From the NCBI RefSeq assembly GCF_029784155.1, contig NW_026597011.1:28754-92753 (forward strand): a stretch of DNA of 64,000 bases, written 5' to 3'. Shown in pieces: positions 34,501-48,498 of this stretch. How positions within the stretch are numbered: position 1 is the first letter of the stretch; the number at the start of each line of letters is the position of its first letter. Both the position numbers and the translations under genes were made by a program. The notes below the pieces were generated by a model that was not told the DNA's origin, searched no databases, and saw nothing but the letters and a program-made list of their open reading frames with translations. This stretch comes from Uranotaenia lowii (lineage: Eukaryota; Arthropoda; Insecta; Diptera; Culicidae).

Positions 34501-37500
34501 CCTTTAGAAGCGTTTTTCGGCCATTCTGAGCTTAATTTGGGATCACAACTTTAAAATGCGATTTCTGGCCTTTAGAAGCGTTTTTCGGTCATTCTGAGCT
34601 TAATTTGGGATCACAACTTTAAAATGCGATTTCTGGCCTTTAGAAGCGTTTTTCGGCCATTCTGCGCTCAATTCGGGATCACAACTTTAAAATGCGATTT
34701 CTGGCCTTTAGAAGCGTTTTTCGGCCATTCTGAGCTTAATTTGGGATCACAACTTTAAAATGCGATTTCTGGCCTTTAGAAGCGTTTTTCGGCCATTCTG
34801 AGCTTAATTTGGGATCACAACTTTAAAATGCGATTTCTGGCCTTTAGAAGCGTTTTTCGGACATTCTGAGCTTAATTTGGGATCACAACTTTAAAATGCG
34901 ATTTCTGGCCTTTAGAAGCTTTTTTCGGGGATTCTGAGCTTAATTTGGGATCACAACTTTAAAATGCGATTTCTGGCCTTTAGAAGCGTTTTTCGGCCAT
35001 TCTGAGCTTAATTTGGGATCACAACTTTAAAATGCGATTTCTGGCCTTTAGAAGCGTTTTTCGGGGATTCTGAGCTTAATTTGGGATCACAACTTTTAAA
35101 TGCGATTTCTGGCCTTTAGAAGCGTTTTTCGGACATTCTGAGCTTAATTTGGGATCACAACTTTAAAATGCGATTTCTGGCCTTTAGAAGCGTTTTTCGG
35201 CCATTCTGAGCTTAATTTGGGATCACAACTTTAAAATGCGATTTCTGGCCTTTAGAAGCGTTTTTCGGCCATTCTGAGCTTAATTTGGGATCACAACTTT
35301 AAAATGCGATTTCTGGCCTTTAGAAGCGTTTTTCGGCCATTCTGAGCTTAATTTGGGATCACAACTTTAAAATGCGATTTCTGGCCTTTAGAAGCGTTTT
35401 TCGGGGATTCTGAGCTTAATTTGGGATCACAACTTTTAAATGCGATTTCTGGCCTTTAGAAGCGTTTTTCGGCCATTCTGAGCTTAATTTGGGATCACAA
35501 CTTTAAAATGCGATTTCTGGCCTTTAGAAGCGTTTTTCGGCCATTCTGAGCTTAATTTGGGATCACAACTTTAAAATGCGATTTCTGGCCTTTAGAAGCG
35601 TTTTTCGGGGATTCTGAGCTTAATTTGGGATCACAACTTTAAATGCGATTTCTGGCCTTTAGAAGCGTTTTTCGGCCATTCTGAGCTTAATTTGGGATCA
35701 CAACTTTAAAATGCGATTTCTGGCCTTTAGAAGCGTTTTTCGGCGATTCTGAGCTTAATTTGGGATCACAACTTTAAAATGCGATTTCTGGCCTTTAGAA
35801 GCTTTTTTCGGGGATTCTGAGCTTAATTTGGGATCACAACTTTAAAATGCGATTTCTGGCCTTTAGAAGCGTTTTTCGGCCATTCTGAGCTTAATTTGGG
35901 ATCACAACTTTAAAATGCGATTTCTGGCCTTTAGAAGCGTTTTTCGGACATTCTGAGCTTAATTTGGGATCACAACTTTAAAATGCGATTTCTGGCCTTT
36001 AGAAGCTTTTTTCGGGGATTCTGAGCTTAATTTGGGATCACAACTTTAAAATGCGATTTCTGGCCTTTAGAAGCGTTTTTCGGCCATTCTGAGCTTAATT
36101 TGGGATCACAACTTTAAAATGCGATTTCTGGCCTTTAGAAGCGTTTTTCGGGGATTCTGAGCTTAATTTGGGATCACAACTTTAAAATGCGATTTCTGGC
36201 CTTTAGAAGCGTTTTTCGGGGATTCTGAGCTTAATTTGGGATCACAACTTTTAAATGCGATTTCTGGCCTTTAGAAGCGTTTTTCGGACATTCTGAGCTT
36301 AATTTGGGATCACAACTTTAAAATGCGATTTCTGGCCTTTAGAAGCGTTTTTCGGCCATTCTGAGCTTAATTTGGGATCACAACTTTAAAATGCGATTTC
36401 TGGCCTTTAGAAGCGTTTTTCGGCCATTCTGAGCTTAATTTGGGATCACAACTTTAAAATGCGATTTCTGGCCTTTAGAAGCGTTTTTCGGCCATTCTGA
36501 GCTTAATTTGGGATCACAACTTTAAAATGCGATTTCTGGCCTTTAGAAGCGTTTTTCGGGGATTCTGAGCTTAATTTGGGATCACAACTTTAAAATGCGA
36601 TTTCTGGCCTTTAGAAGCGTTTTTCGGCCATTCTTAGCTTAATTTGGGATCACAACTTTAAAATGCGATTTCTGGCCTTTAGAAGCTTTTTTCGGGGATT
36701 ATGAGCTTAATTTGGGATCACAACTTTAAAATGCGATTTCTGGCCTTTAGAAGCGTTTTTCGGGGATTCTGAGCTTAATTTGGGATCACAACTTTTAAAT
36801 GCGATTTCTGGCCTTTAGAAGCGTTTTTCGGCCATTCTGAGCTTAATTTGGGATCACAACTTTAAAATGCGATTTCTGGCCTTTAGAAGCGTTTTTCGGC
36901 CATTCTGAGCTTAATTTGGGATCACAACTTTAAAATGCGATTTCTGGCCTTTAGAAGCGTTTTTCGGCCATTCTGAGCTTAATTTGGGATCACAACTTTA
37001 AAATGCGATTTCTGGCCTTTAGAAGCGTTTTTCGGCCATTCTGAGCTTAATTTGGGATCACAACTTTAAAATGCGATTTCTGGCCTTTAGAAGCGTTTTT
37101 CGGCCATTCTGAGCTTAATTTGGGATCACAACTTTAAAATGCGATTTCTGGCCTTTAGAAGCGTTTTTCGGCCATTCTGAGCTTAATTTGGGATCACAAC
37201 TTTAAAATGCGATTTCTGGCCTTTAGAAGCGTTTTTCGGGGATTCTGAGCTTAATTTGGGATCACAACTTTAAAATGCGATTTCTGGCCTTTAGAAGCTT
37301 TTTTCGGGGATTCTGAGCTTAATTTGGGATCACAACTTTAAAATGCGATTTCTGGCCTTTAGAAGCGTTTTTCGGGGATTCTGAGCTTAATTTGGGATCA
37401 CAACTTTTAAATGCGATTTCTGGCCTTTAGAAGCGTTTTTCGGCCATTCTGAGCTTAATTTGGGATCACAACTTTAAAATGCGATTTCTGGCCTTTAGAA

Positions 37501-40500
37501 GCGTTTTTCGGCCATTCTGAGCTTAATTTGGGATCACAACTTTAAAATGCGATTTCTGGCCTTTAGAAGCGTTTTTCGGTCATTCTGAGCTTAATTTGGG
37601 ATCACAACTTTAAAATGCGATTTCTGGCCTTTAGAAGCGTTTTTCGGCCATTCTGCGCTCAATTCGGGATCACAACTTTAAAATGCGATTTCTGGCCTTT
37701 AGAAGCATTTTTCGGGGATTCTGAGCTTAATTTGGGATCACAACTTTAAAATGCGATTTCTGGCCTTTAGAAGCGTTTTTCGGCCATTCTGAGTTTAATT
37801 TGGGATCACAACTTTAAAATGCAATTTCTGGCCTTTAGAAGCGTTTTTCGGCCATTCTGAGCTTAATTTGGGATCACAACTTTAAAATGCGATTTATGGC
37901 CTTTAGAAGCGTTTTTCGGCCATTCTGAGCTTAATTCGGGATCACAACTTTAAAATGCGATTTCTGGCCTTTAGAAGCGTTTTTCGGGGATTCTGAGCTT
38001 AATTTGGGATCACAACTTTAAAATGCGATTTCTGGCCTTTAGAAGCGTTTTTCGGGGATTCTGAGCTTAATTTGGGATCACAACTTTAAAATGCGATTTC
38101 TGGCCTTTAGAAGCGTTTTTCGGGGATTCTGAGCTTAATTTGGGATCACAACTTTAAAATGCGATTTCTGGCCTTTAGAAGCGTTTTTCGGCCATTCTGA
38201 GCTTAATTTGGGATCACAACTTTAAAATGCGATTTCTGGCCTTTAGAAGCGTTTTTCGGCCATTCTGAGCTTAATTTGGGATCACAACTTTAAAATGCGA
38301 TTTCTGGCCTCTAGAAGCGTTTTTCGGCCATTCTGAGCTTAATTTGGGATCACAACTTTAAAATGCGATTTCTGGCCTTTAGAAGCGTTTTTCGGCCATT
38401 CTGAGTTTAATTTGGGATCACAACTTTAAAATGCGATTTCTGGCCTTTAGAAGCGTTTTTCGGCCATTCTGAGCTTAATTTGGGATCACAACTTTAAAAT
38501 GCGATTTCTGGCCTTTAGAAGCGTTTTTCGGCCATTCTGAGCTTAATTTGGGATCACAACTTTAAAATGCGATTTCTGGCCTTTAGAAGCGTTTTTCGGC
38601 CATTCTGAGCTTAATTTGGGATCACAACTTTAAAATGCGATTTCTGGCCTTTAGAAGCGTTTTTCGGGGATTCTGAGCTTAATTTGGGATCACAACTTTA
38701 AAATGCGATTTCTGGCCTTTAGAAGCGTTTTTCGGGGATTCTGAGCTTAATTTGGGATCACAACTTTTAAATGCGATTTCTGGCCTTTAGAAGCGTTTTT
38801 CGGCCATTCTGAGCTTAATTTGGGATCACAACTTTAAAATGCGATTTCTGGCCTTTAGAAGCGTTTTTCGGCCATTCTGAGCTTAATTTGGGATCACAAC
38901 TTTAAAATGCGATTTCTGGCCTTTAGAAGCGTTTTTCGGCCATTCTGAGCTTAATTTGGGATCACAACTTTTAAATGCGATTTCTGGCCTTTAGAAGCGT
39001 TTTTCGGCCATTCTGAGCTTAATTTGGGATCACAACTTTAAAATGCGATTTCTGGCCTTTAGAAGCGTTTTTCGGCCATTCTGAGCTTAATTTGGGATCA
39101 CAACTTTAAAATGCGATTTCTGGCCTTTAGAAGCGTTTTTCGGCCATTCTGAGCTTAATTTGGGATCACAACTTTTAAATGCGATTTCTGGCCTTTAGAA
39201 GCGTTTTTCGGCCATTCTGAGCTTAATTTGGGATCACAACTTTAAAATGCGATTTCTGGCCTTTAGAAGCGTTTTTCGGCCATTCTGAGCTTAATTTGGG
39301 ATCACAACTTTAAAATGCGATTTCTGGCCTTTAGAAGCGTTTTTCGGCCATTCTGAGCTTAATTTGGGATCACAACTTTTAAATGCGATTTCTGGCCTTT
39401 AGAAGCGTTTTTCGGCCATTCTGAGCTTAATTTGGGATCACAACTTTAAAATGCGATTTCTGGCCTTTAGAAGCGTTTTTCGGCCATTCTGAGCTTAATT
39501 TGGGATCACAACTTTAAAATGCGATTTCTGGCCTTTAGAAGCGTTTTTCGGCCATTCTGAGTTTAATTTGGGATCACAACTTTAAAATGCGATTTCTGGC
39601 CTTTAGAAGCGTTTTTCGGCCATTCTGAGCTTAATTTGGGATCACAACTTTAAAATGCGATTTCTGGCCTTTAGAAGCGTTTTTCGGCCATTCTGAGCTT
39701 AATTTGGGATCACAACTTTAAAATGCGATTTCTGGCCTTTAGAAGCGTTTTTCGGCCATTCTGAGCTTAATTTGGGATCACAACTTTAAAATGCGATTTC
39801 TGGCCTCTAGAAGCGTTTTTCGGCCATTCTGAGCTTAATTTGGGATCACAACTTTAAAATGCGATTTCTGGCCTTTAGAAGCGTTTTTCGGCCATTCTGA
39901 GTTTAATTTGGGATCACAACTTTAAAATGCGATTTCTGGCCTTTAGAAGCGTTTTTCGGCCATTCTGAGCTTAATTTGGGATCACAACTTTAAAATGCGA
40001 TTTCTGGCCTTTAGAAGCGTTTTTCGGCCATTCTGAGCTTAATTTGGGATCACAACTTTAAAATGCGATTTCTGGCCTTTAGAAGCGTTTTTCGGCCATT
40101 CTGAGCTTAATTTGGGATCACAACTTTAAAATGCGATTTCTGGCCTTTAGAAGCGTTTTTCGGGGATTCTGAGCTTAATTTGGGATCACAACTTTAAAAT
40201 GCGATTTCTGGCCTTTAGAAGCGTTTTTCGGGGATTCTGAGCTTAATTTGGGATCACAACTTTTAAATGCGATTTCTGGCCTTTAGAAGCGTTTTTCGGC
40301 CATTCTGAGCTTAATTTGGGATCACAACTTTAAAATGCGATTTCTGGCCTTTAGAAGCGTTTTTCGGCCATTCTGAGCTTAATTTGGGATCACAACTTTA
40401 AAATGCGATTTCTGGCCTTTAGAAGCGTTTTTCGGCCATTCTGAGCTTAATTTGGGATCACAACTTTTAAATGCGATTTCTGGCCTTTAGAAGCGTTTTT

Positions 40501-43500
40501 CGGCCATTCTGAGCTTAATTTGGGATCACAACTTTAAAATGCGATTTCTGGCCTTTAGAAGCGTTTTTCGGCCATTCTGAGCTTAATTTGGGATCACAAC
40601 TTTAAAATGCGATTTCTGGCCTTTAGAAGCGTTTTTCGGCCATTCTGAGCTTAATTTGGGATCACAACTTTTAAATGCGATTTCTGGCCTTTAGAAGCGT
40701 TTTTCGGCCATTCTGAGCTTAATTTGGGATCACAACTTTAAAATGCGATTTCTGGCCTTTAGAAGCGTTTTTCGGCCATTCTGAGCTTAATTTGGGATCA
40801 CAACTTTAAAATGCGATTTCTGGCCTTTAGAAGCGTTTTTCGGCCATTCTGAGCTTAATTTGGGATCACAACTTTTAAATGCGATTTCTGGCCTTTAGAA
40901 GCGTTTTTCGGCCATTCTGAGCTTAATTTGGGATCACAACTTTAAAATGCGATTTCTGGCCTTTAGAAGCGTTTTTCGGCCATTCTGAGCTTAATTTGGG
41001 ATCACAACTTTAAAATGCGATTTCTGGCCTTTAGAAGCGTTTTTCGGCCATTCTGAGCTTAATTTGGGATCACAACTTTAAAATGCGATTTCTGGCCTTT
41101 AGAAGCGTTTTTCGGCCATTCTGAGCTTAATTTGGGATCACAACTTTAAAATGCGATTTCTGGCCTTTAGAAGCGTTTTTCGGTCATTCTGAGCTTAATT
41201 TGGGATCACAACTTTAAAATGCGATTTCTGGCCTTTAGAAGCGTTTTTCGGCCATTCTGCGCTCAATTCGGGATCACAACTTTAAAATGCGATTTCTGGC
41301 CTTTAGAAGCATTTTTCGGGGATTCTGAGCTTAATTTGGGATCACAACTTTAAAATGCGATTTCTGGCCTTTAGAAGCGTTTTTCGGCCATTCTGAGTTT
41401 AATTTGGGATCACAACTTTAAAATGCAATTTCTGGCCTTTAGAAGCGTTTTTCGGCCATTCTGAGCTTAATTTGGGATCACAACTTTAAAATGCGATTTC
41501 TGGCCTTTAGAAGCGTTTTTCGGCCATTCTGAGCTTAATTTGGGATCACAACTTTAAAATGCGATTTCTGGCCTTTAGAAGCGTTTTTCGGCCATTCTGA
41601 GCTTAATTTGGGATCACAACTTTAAAATGCGATTTCTGGCCTTTAGAAGCGTTTTTCGGCCATTCTGAGCTTAATTTGGGATCACAACTTTAAAATGCGA
41701 TTTCTGGCCTTTAGAAGCGTTTTTCGGGGATTCTGAGCTTAATTTGGGATCACAACTTTAAAATGCGATTTCTGGCCTTTAGAAGCGTTTTTCGGGGATT
41801 CTGAGCTTAATTTGGGATCACAACTTTTAAATGCGATTTCTGGCCTTTAGAAGCGTTTTTCGGCCATTCTGAGCTTAATTTGGGATCACAACTTTAAAAT
41901 GCGATTTCTGGCCTTTAGAAGCGTTTTTCGGCCATTCTGAGCTTAATTTGGGATCACAACTTTAAAATGCGATTTCTGGCCTTTAGAAGCGTTTTTCGGC
42001 CATTCTGAGCTTAATTTGGGATCACAACTTTTAAATGCGATTTCTGGCCTTTAGAAGCGTTTTTCGGCCATTCTGAGCTTAATTTGGGATCACAACTTTA
42101 AAATGCGATTTCTGGCCTTTAGAAGCGTTTTTCGGCCATTCTGAGCTTAATTTGGGATCACAACTTTAAAATGCGATTTCTGGCCTTTAGAAGCGTTTTT
42201 CGGCCATTCTGAGCTTAATTTGGGATCACAACTTTTAAATGCGATTTCTGGCCTTTAGAAGCGTTTTTCGGCCATTCTGAGCTTAATTTGGGATCACAAC
42301 TTTAAAATGCGATTTCTGGCCTTTAGAAGCGTTTTTCGGCCATTCTGAGCTTAATTTGGGATCACAACTTTAAAATGCGATTTCTGGCCTTTAGAAGCGT
42401 TTTTCGGCCATTCTGAGCTTAATTTGGGATCACAACTTTAAAATGCGATTTCTGGCCTTTAGAAGCGTTTTTCGGCCATTCTGAGCTTAATTTGGGATCA
42501 CAACTTTAAAATGCGATTTCTGGCCTTTAGAAGCGTTTTTCGGTCATTCTGAGCTTAATTTGGGATCACAACTTTAAAATGCGATTTCTGGCCTTTAGAA
42601 GCGTTTTTCGGCCATTCTGCGCTCAATTCGGGATCACAACTTTAAAATGCGATTTCTGGCCTTTAGAAGCATTTTTCGGGGATTCTGAGCTTAATTTGGG
42701 ATCACAACTTTAAAATGCGATTTCTGGCCTTTAGAAGCGTTTTTCGGCCATTCTGAGCTTAATTTGGGATCACAACTTTAAAATGCGATTTCTGGCCTTT
42801 AGAAGCGTTTTTCGGCCATTCTGAGCTTAATTTGGGATCACAACTTTAAAATGCGATTTCTGGCCTTTAGAAGCGTTTTTCGGCCATTCTGAGCTTAATT
42901 TGGGATCACAACTTTAAAATGCGATTTCTGGCCTTTAGAAGCGTTTTTCGGCCATTCTGAGCTTAATTTGGGATCACAACTTTAAAATGCGATTTCTGGC
43001 CTTTAGAAGCGTTTTTCGGCCATTCTGAGCTTAATTTGGGATCACAACTTTAAAATGCGATTTCTGGCCTTTAGAAGCGTTTTTCGGGGATTCTGAGCTT
43101 AATTTGGGATCACAACTTTTAAATGCGATTTCTGGCCTTTAGAAGCGTTTTTCGGCCATTCTGAGCTTAATTTGGGATCACAACTTTAAAATGCGATTTC
43201 TGGCCTTTAGAAGCGTTTTTCGGGGATTCTGAGCTTAATTTGGGATCACAACTTTTAAATGCGATTTCTGGCCTTTAGAAGCGTTTTTCGGCCATTCTGA
43301 GCTTAATTTGGGATCACAACTTTAAAATGCGATTTCTGGCCTTTAGAAGCGTTTTTCGGCCATTCTGAGCTTAATTTGGGATCACAACTTTAAAATGCGA
43401 TTTCTGGCCTCTAGAAGCGTTTTTCGGCCATTCTGAGCTTAATTTGGGATCACAACTTTAAAATGCGATTTCTGGCCTTTAGAAGCGTTTTTCGGCCATT

Positions 43501-45036
43501 CTGAGTTTAATTTGGGATCACAACTTTAAAATGCGATTTCTGGCCTTTAGAAGCGTTTTTCGGCCATTCTGAGCTTAATTTGGGATCACAACTTTAAAAT
43601 GCGATTTCTGGCCTTTAGAAGCGTTTTTCGGCCATTCTGAGCTTAATTTGGGATCACAACTTTAAAATGCGATTTCTGGCCTTTAGAAGCGTTTTTCGGC
43701 CATTCTGAGCTTAATTTGGGATCACAACTTTAAAATGCGATTTCTGGCCTTTAGAAGCGTTTTTCGGCCATTCTGAGCTTAATTTGGGATCACAACTTTA
43801 AAATGCGATTTCTGGCCTTTAGAAGCGTTTTTCGGCCATTCTGAGCTTAATTTGGGATCACAACTTTAAAATGCGATTTCTGGCCTTTAGAAGCGTTTTT
43901 CGGGGATTCTGAGCTTAATTTGGGATCACAACTTTTAAATGCGATTTCTGGCCTTTAGAAGCGTTTTTCGGCGATTCTGAGCTTAATTTGGGATCACAAC
44001 TTTAAAATGCGATTTCTGGCCTTTAGAAGCGTTTTTCGGCCATTCTGAGCTTAATTTGGGATCACAACTTTAAAATGCGATTTCTGGCCTTTAGAAGCGT
44101 TTTTCGGTCATTCTGAGCTTAATTTGGGATCACAACTTTAAAATGCGATTTCTGGCCTTTAGAAGCGTTTTTCGGCCATTCTGAGCTTAATTTGGGATCA
44201 CAACTTTAAAATGCGATTTCTGGCCTTTAGAAGCGTTTTTCGGCCATTCCGAGCTTAATTTGGGATCACAACTTTAAAATGCGATTTCTGGCCTTTAGAA
44301 GCGTTTTTCGGCGATTCTGAGCTTAATTTGGGATCACAACTTTAAAATGAGATTTCTGGCCTTTAAATGCGTTTTTCAGCCATTCTGAGCTTAATTTGGG
44401 ATCACAACTTTAAAATGCGATTTCTGGCCTTTAGAAGCGTTTTTCGGCCATTCCGAGCTTAATTTGGGATCACAACTTTAAAATGCGATTTCTGGCCTTT
44501 AGAAGCGTTTTTCGGTCATTCTGAGCTTAATTTGGGATCACAACTTTAAAATGCGATTTCTGGCCTTTAGAAGCGTTTTTCGGCCATTCTGAGCTTAATT
44601 TGGGATCACAACTTTAAAATGCGATTTCTGGCCTTTAGAAGCGTTTTTCGGCCATTCCGAGCTTAATTTGGGATCACAACTTTAAAATGCGATTTCTGGC
44701 CTTTAGAAGCGTTTTTCGGCGATTCTGAGCTTAATTTGGGATCACAACTTTAAAATGAGATTTCTGGCCTTTAAATGCGTTTTTCAGCCATTCTGAGCTT
44801 AATTTGGGATCACAACTTTAAAATGCGATTTCTGGCCTTTAGAAGCGTTTTTCGGCCATTCCGAGCTTGATTTGGGATCACAACTTTAAAATGCGATTTC
44901 TGGCCTTTAGAAGCGTTTTTCGGCGATTCTGAGCTTAATTTGGGATCACAACTTTAAAATGAGATTTCTGGCCTTTAAATGCGTTTTTCAGCCATTCTGA
45001 GCTTAATTTGGGATCACAACTTTAAAATGCGATTTC
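31516..45036 (+). repeat. 68-bp satellite array, block B
   Basis: Continuation of the same array and phase after the BEL insertion, about 199 monomers. No 49-bp monomer was seen. The variants CGGGGATTCTG and ACTTTTAAATGCG, which first appear near 22.5 kb in block A, are abundant up to about 43.9 kb; CAGCGATT is absent. Segmental copies are visible, for example TCTTAGCTT at 33.64 and 36.63 kb (44 monomers less 1 bp) and GCAATTTCTGG at 37.82 and 41.43 kb (53 monomers). The last kilobase has its own variants (AAAATGAGATT, TTTAAATGCG, CATTCCGAGC) repeating every 3-6 monomers. Confidence 0.98.
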
Positions 45037-45106
45037 CCGAAAAGCTGCTTCTAAAGGCCAGAAGACATTCAGAAAGCATTTAGTTGTGATTCCAAATGAA
45101 GCTTAT
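45037..45106 (-). repeat. Inverted, diverged satellite monomer at the array edge
   Basis: Directly after the last forward monomer (cut at GCGATTTC), the sequence reads as the reverse complement of a monomer: TTCTAAAGGCCAGAAG, then TTAGTTGTGATTCC and GAAGCTTA. Against the consensus it has an extra block of about 10 bp and several changes. It makes a short tail-to-tail junction at the array boundary. Confidence 0.8.
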
Positions 45107-45180
45107 TGAACCGTTTTGGAGATGAAATCTCAAAAAAGTTGATGTTCCACGGTTGCATTTGCTTTTCGGGGTTTATTTAA

Positions 45181-46991
45181 CACTAAACGTACCGGAGGCG
45201 GTCAAATGACGGTTTTTGAACTTTAAACGATGATTACGCCTTATATAATTGTTTTTTCGCAAATTTAACGACAGGACTATTTTTGTTTTTGAAATGCAAG
45301 TATTTTTGCGTTTTTAAATTTTTTTTAAGTGTTACGGTTTTCGAATAACGTATGTGGTATACCTATTCATACCGCGAGCGGTCAAATGACGGCAAACACC
45401 GTTTTCGCTAAAACTACCTTGTTTCTCAACCGATTTCTATCAAATTTAAAATTTTGAATAGCTTATAATTCGACTCAAATATGTTTCTCAGACAATTTTC
45501 ATCTACAATCAATAACTTTAAAGTTATTTACAGTACAAGAAAAATTTTATGAAAAAACATGCTTCAGGAAAAAGGTTGTAAATCAGTTATTAAGTGCTCG
45601 AAAAAAATTTCACTTAGTGCCTGAGAAAGCTGAAGTTAGAAGCTATATGTTGCACATATGGAAATTTTTTTTAAAAATTTTCTAAGATCATGGCCACAAA
45701 AAATGTAAAAAAGTTGTGTAAAACCCGTAATTTTCAATCAATCGACCGCCAAAGCTGTTCCTGTTACAGTAGAAAATTTTGAAAAAGTGAATTGAAAAGT
45801 AGACGTAATTTGTCACATTTTGGCATCTTTAGATTTTTTGAAATACGAAGTACATAATTTATGACGACTTTTCAAAGGTAGCTGTTTTTCGAACTTTTTA
45901 TCATTTTGGATTTTCTAAGACAATTCCTACACCTAAGCTCAGCTTTGCACTGGATTTTGAGTACGTTAACGTAAGGTTTAGGCAATAAAACGATATGCAA
46001 AAGAAAGCTTATTTCATACCGGTTCTAGTGGTGTAACTGCATTGGCGGTGCAATGCTTAGCAAAAATATGATAAATAAAACAGTGAAGTAGTTTCTGAAT
46101 TTTGAGAAGTCAGCACAAATTCTTGCTTGGCAGACGGGCGCAGTGGGTGGTAATATCACAAAGCTATTTTGCACACGAAGACGGGTGAAAGGAAACGAAA
46201 TAAAAAACGAGCATTCGCTCAAATTTTCTGGATTTACTTACAGAAATATATTTATTATATTTTTGTCAAGCATCGCACCGCCAATGCAGTTACATCACTA
46301 GAACCGGTATGAAATTTGCTTTCTTTTGCATATAGTTTTATTGCCTAAACTATACGTTAACGTACTCAAAATCCAGTGCAAAGCTGAATTTAAGTGTAGG
46401 GATTGTCTCAGAAAATCCAGATTCATAAAAAGTTCGCAAAACAACTACCTTTGAAAAGCCGTCAAAAATTATGTATTTAGTATTTTAAAAATCTAAAGAT
46501 GCCAAAATGTGACAAATTACGTCTACTTTTCAATTCACTTTTTCAAAATTTTCTACTGTAACAGGAACAGCTTTGGCGGTTGATTGATTGAAAAGTACGG
46601 GTTTTACACAACTTTTTTACATTTTTTGTGGCCATGATCTTAGAAAATTTTTAAAAAAATTTTCCATATATGCAACATATAGCTTCTAACTTCAGCTTTC
46701 TCAGGCACTAAGTGAAATTTTTTTCGAGCACTTAATAACTGATTTACAACCTTTGTTCTGAAGCATGTTTTTTCATAAAATTTTTTTTGTACTGTAAATA
46801 ACTTTAAAGTTATTGATTGTAGTTGAAAATTGTCTGAGAAACATATTTGAGTCGAATTATAAGCTATTCAAAATTTTAAATTTGATAGAAATCGGTTGAG
46901 AAACAAGGGAGTTTTAGCGAAAACGGTGTTTGCCGTCATTTGACCGCTCGCGGTATGAATAGGTATATACAAAGTGTCGGTATGTTTAGTG
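45181..46991. mobile_element. Fold-back element with TTAA target sites (piggyBac-like ends)
   Basis: A 1,811-bp element flanked by TTAA on both sides (45177-45180, 46992-46995). The ends are CACTAAACGTACCG and, on the other strand, CACTAAACATACCG. Two long inverted arms (about 45340-46075 and 46240-46975) are close to complementary and surround a loop of about 160 bp. The motif GCGGTCAAATGACGG recurs as a subterminal repeat at 45197 and 45377 and inverted at 46933. The left side has about 150 bp more than the right. No transposase frame exists, so it would be moved in trans. The TTAA target suggests the piggyBac group; the terminal bases alone do not prove it. Confidence 0.85.
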
Positions 46992-46995
46992 TTAA

Positions 46996-48496
46996 AGTTT
47001 TTCACAAAATTTCTGCTCACTGCTTGAATATCACTTTCAAACACTGACCTTTAAAAAAAATGCGGATTTTTAATAGGAGTTTAAGCTATTTGGGTCAATC
47101 TTCCTCGATGGAAATGGTATTTATCCTATTAGGGTCATTCTGGGTGATTTTTGATTGAGATTTTATGTAGGAGTTTGTCTTGGCTGACTTGTTGCAAGAC
47201 AGCATGTCTGTCTAATAGGTGACATCAGAGACATGCAAACAAGATGTGTTTTACGGTTATTATTGTGTCAAAGCATGAGAAAAAGCGGATTGAAATGCTC
47301 TTTTTTGTTGCCAAAATATGCATGACAAAAACAAACTTTTCCTGTCTAGTACGTAATTTAATTAGTATGTAAACAAACAGTATAGTGTTTTGGGTGAATA
47401 ATTTTAAGAAAGTTTTGTTTTGCCTTGTTAGATTGTTTGTTTGGGCCCATATTACAATTTCTGGGAGAAGAAATAATTCTTACATTTTTTGTAACAGAGA
47501 AAAGTTAATCGTTTGCACTTGCCCCGATGTTTGATCAAATCCATTAAATTTCTTATGAACAGCTTTAAGGTTTTTAGCTCGGAAATACTGAAAATGAAAA
47601 AAATCCATGCTTGAAGGCAAAGCTCGTTTTACTGAGAGTATCAATGTATTCAAATACAGCTGGGCGCTGTAAAGACCATGATCGGATCTAATCGTCAAAA
47701 TTTTCCTACGGATTAATAAATAAACATCCTTTCCAAAAAGTTACCCATGGGCGCTTTTCAACTGCCGCCTTTTTCTGCGAATTGCAAAAATTAGAGCGGT
47801 CGGTTGAATGAATGGATATGACGGCAAGAACTTTTATCAAAGTATCATAAAACCGATCTTTTTGCTCGGCCCGCCCACTCGATCTCGTTGATATTCTTCT
47901 TCAATCAAATGAAATTAAGGGGATATAAATTCCAGCGCATAATAAATACATAGACAAAATATAAAATTCCGCTCCTCGCCTGTCCCATCCTTCGGCTGAA
48001 TCCGATGACCGAAAGATGAGTGAAGGCTCTAAGCGCTTGAATGCCTTCGGTGAAATCCTTTTTACTCCACGTGCGTCGTTGTCGTCGTCTTCCTTTTGGA
48101 TTTTCCCGCCCACCAAATTCAAGGCCAGATTCTTTGGACTAACTTTTCCCCTTCAGTCTGACGAGCGAGAAACTGGGGCTGGTTAAGTTTAATTACAAAA
48201 GTAAGTAGCTCAGCAGCGTGGTCAAAAAGTTGCTAGAGAATGTAGAAGGAATCGAGTTTGTGTGCTCGAAAGTTGTCTTTAACGAAGGTAAATAACTGAA
48301 GAAATTCTTTTCATAATTAATAACTTCAAAGGAGTTGATTCGTTTGGAAAATTGGGAATCTCGTTCCTGGTAAGCAGCCATTAGATGAATGAATCACTGC
48401 AGAGGAGTGGAATCAGAAGGGTTCACGACGCTCTCCCTGTTTATCGGGAATTTTGCATTTTAAATTTTTTTTCCGAAAGCTGAAAATCAGTCACTG
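46996..48496. other. AT-rich sequence without recognised genes
   Basis: About 1.5 kb, probably single-copy. Short minus-strand frames (72 codons at 47480-47698, 73 codons at 47901-48122) have no recognisable domain. At 48143-48156 a pyrimidine run ends TTCCCCTTCAG, and AAAAGTAAGTAG follows at 48195, so a small host exon of about 42 bp between them is conceivable. I see no coding support for it. Confidence 0.5.
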
Positions 48497-48498
48497 TA

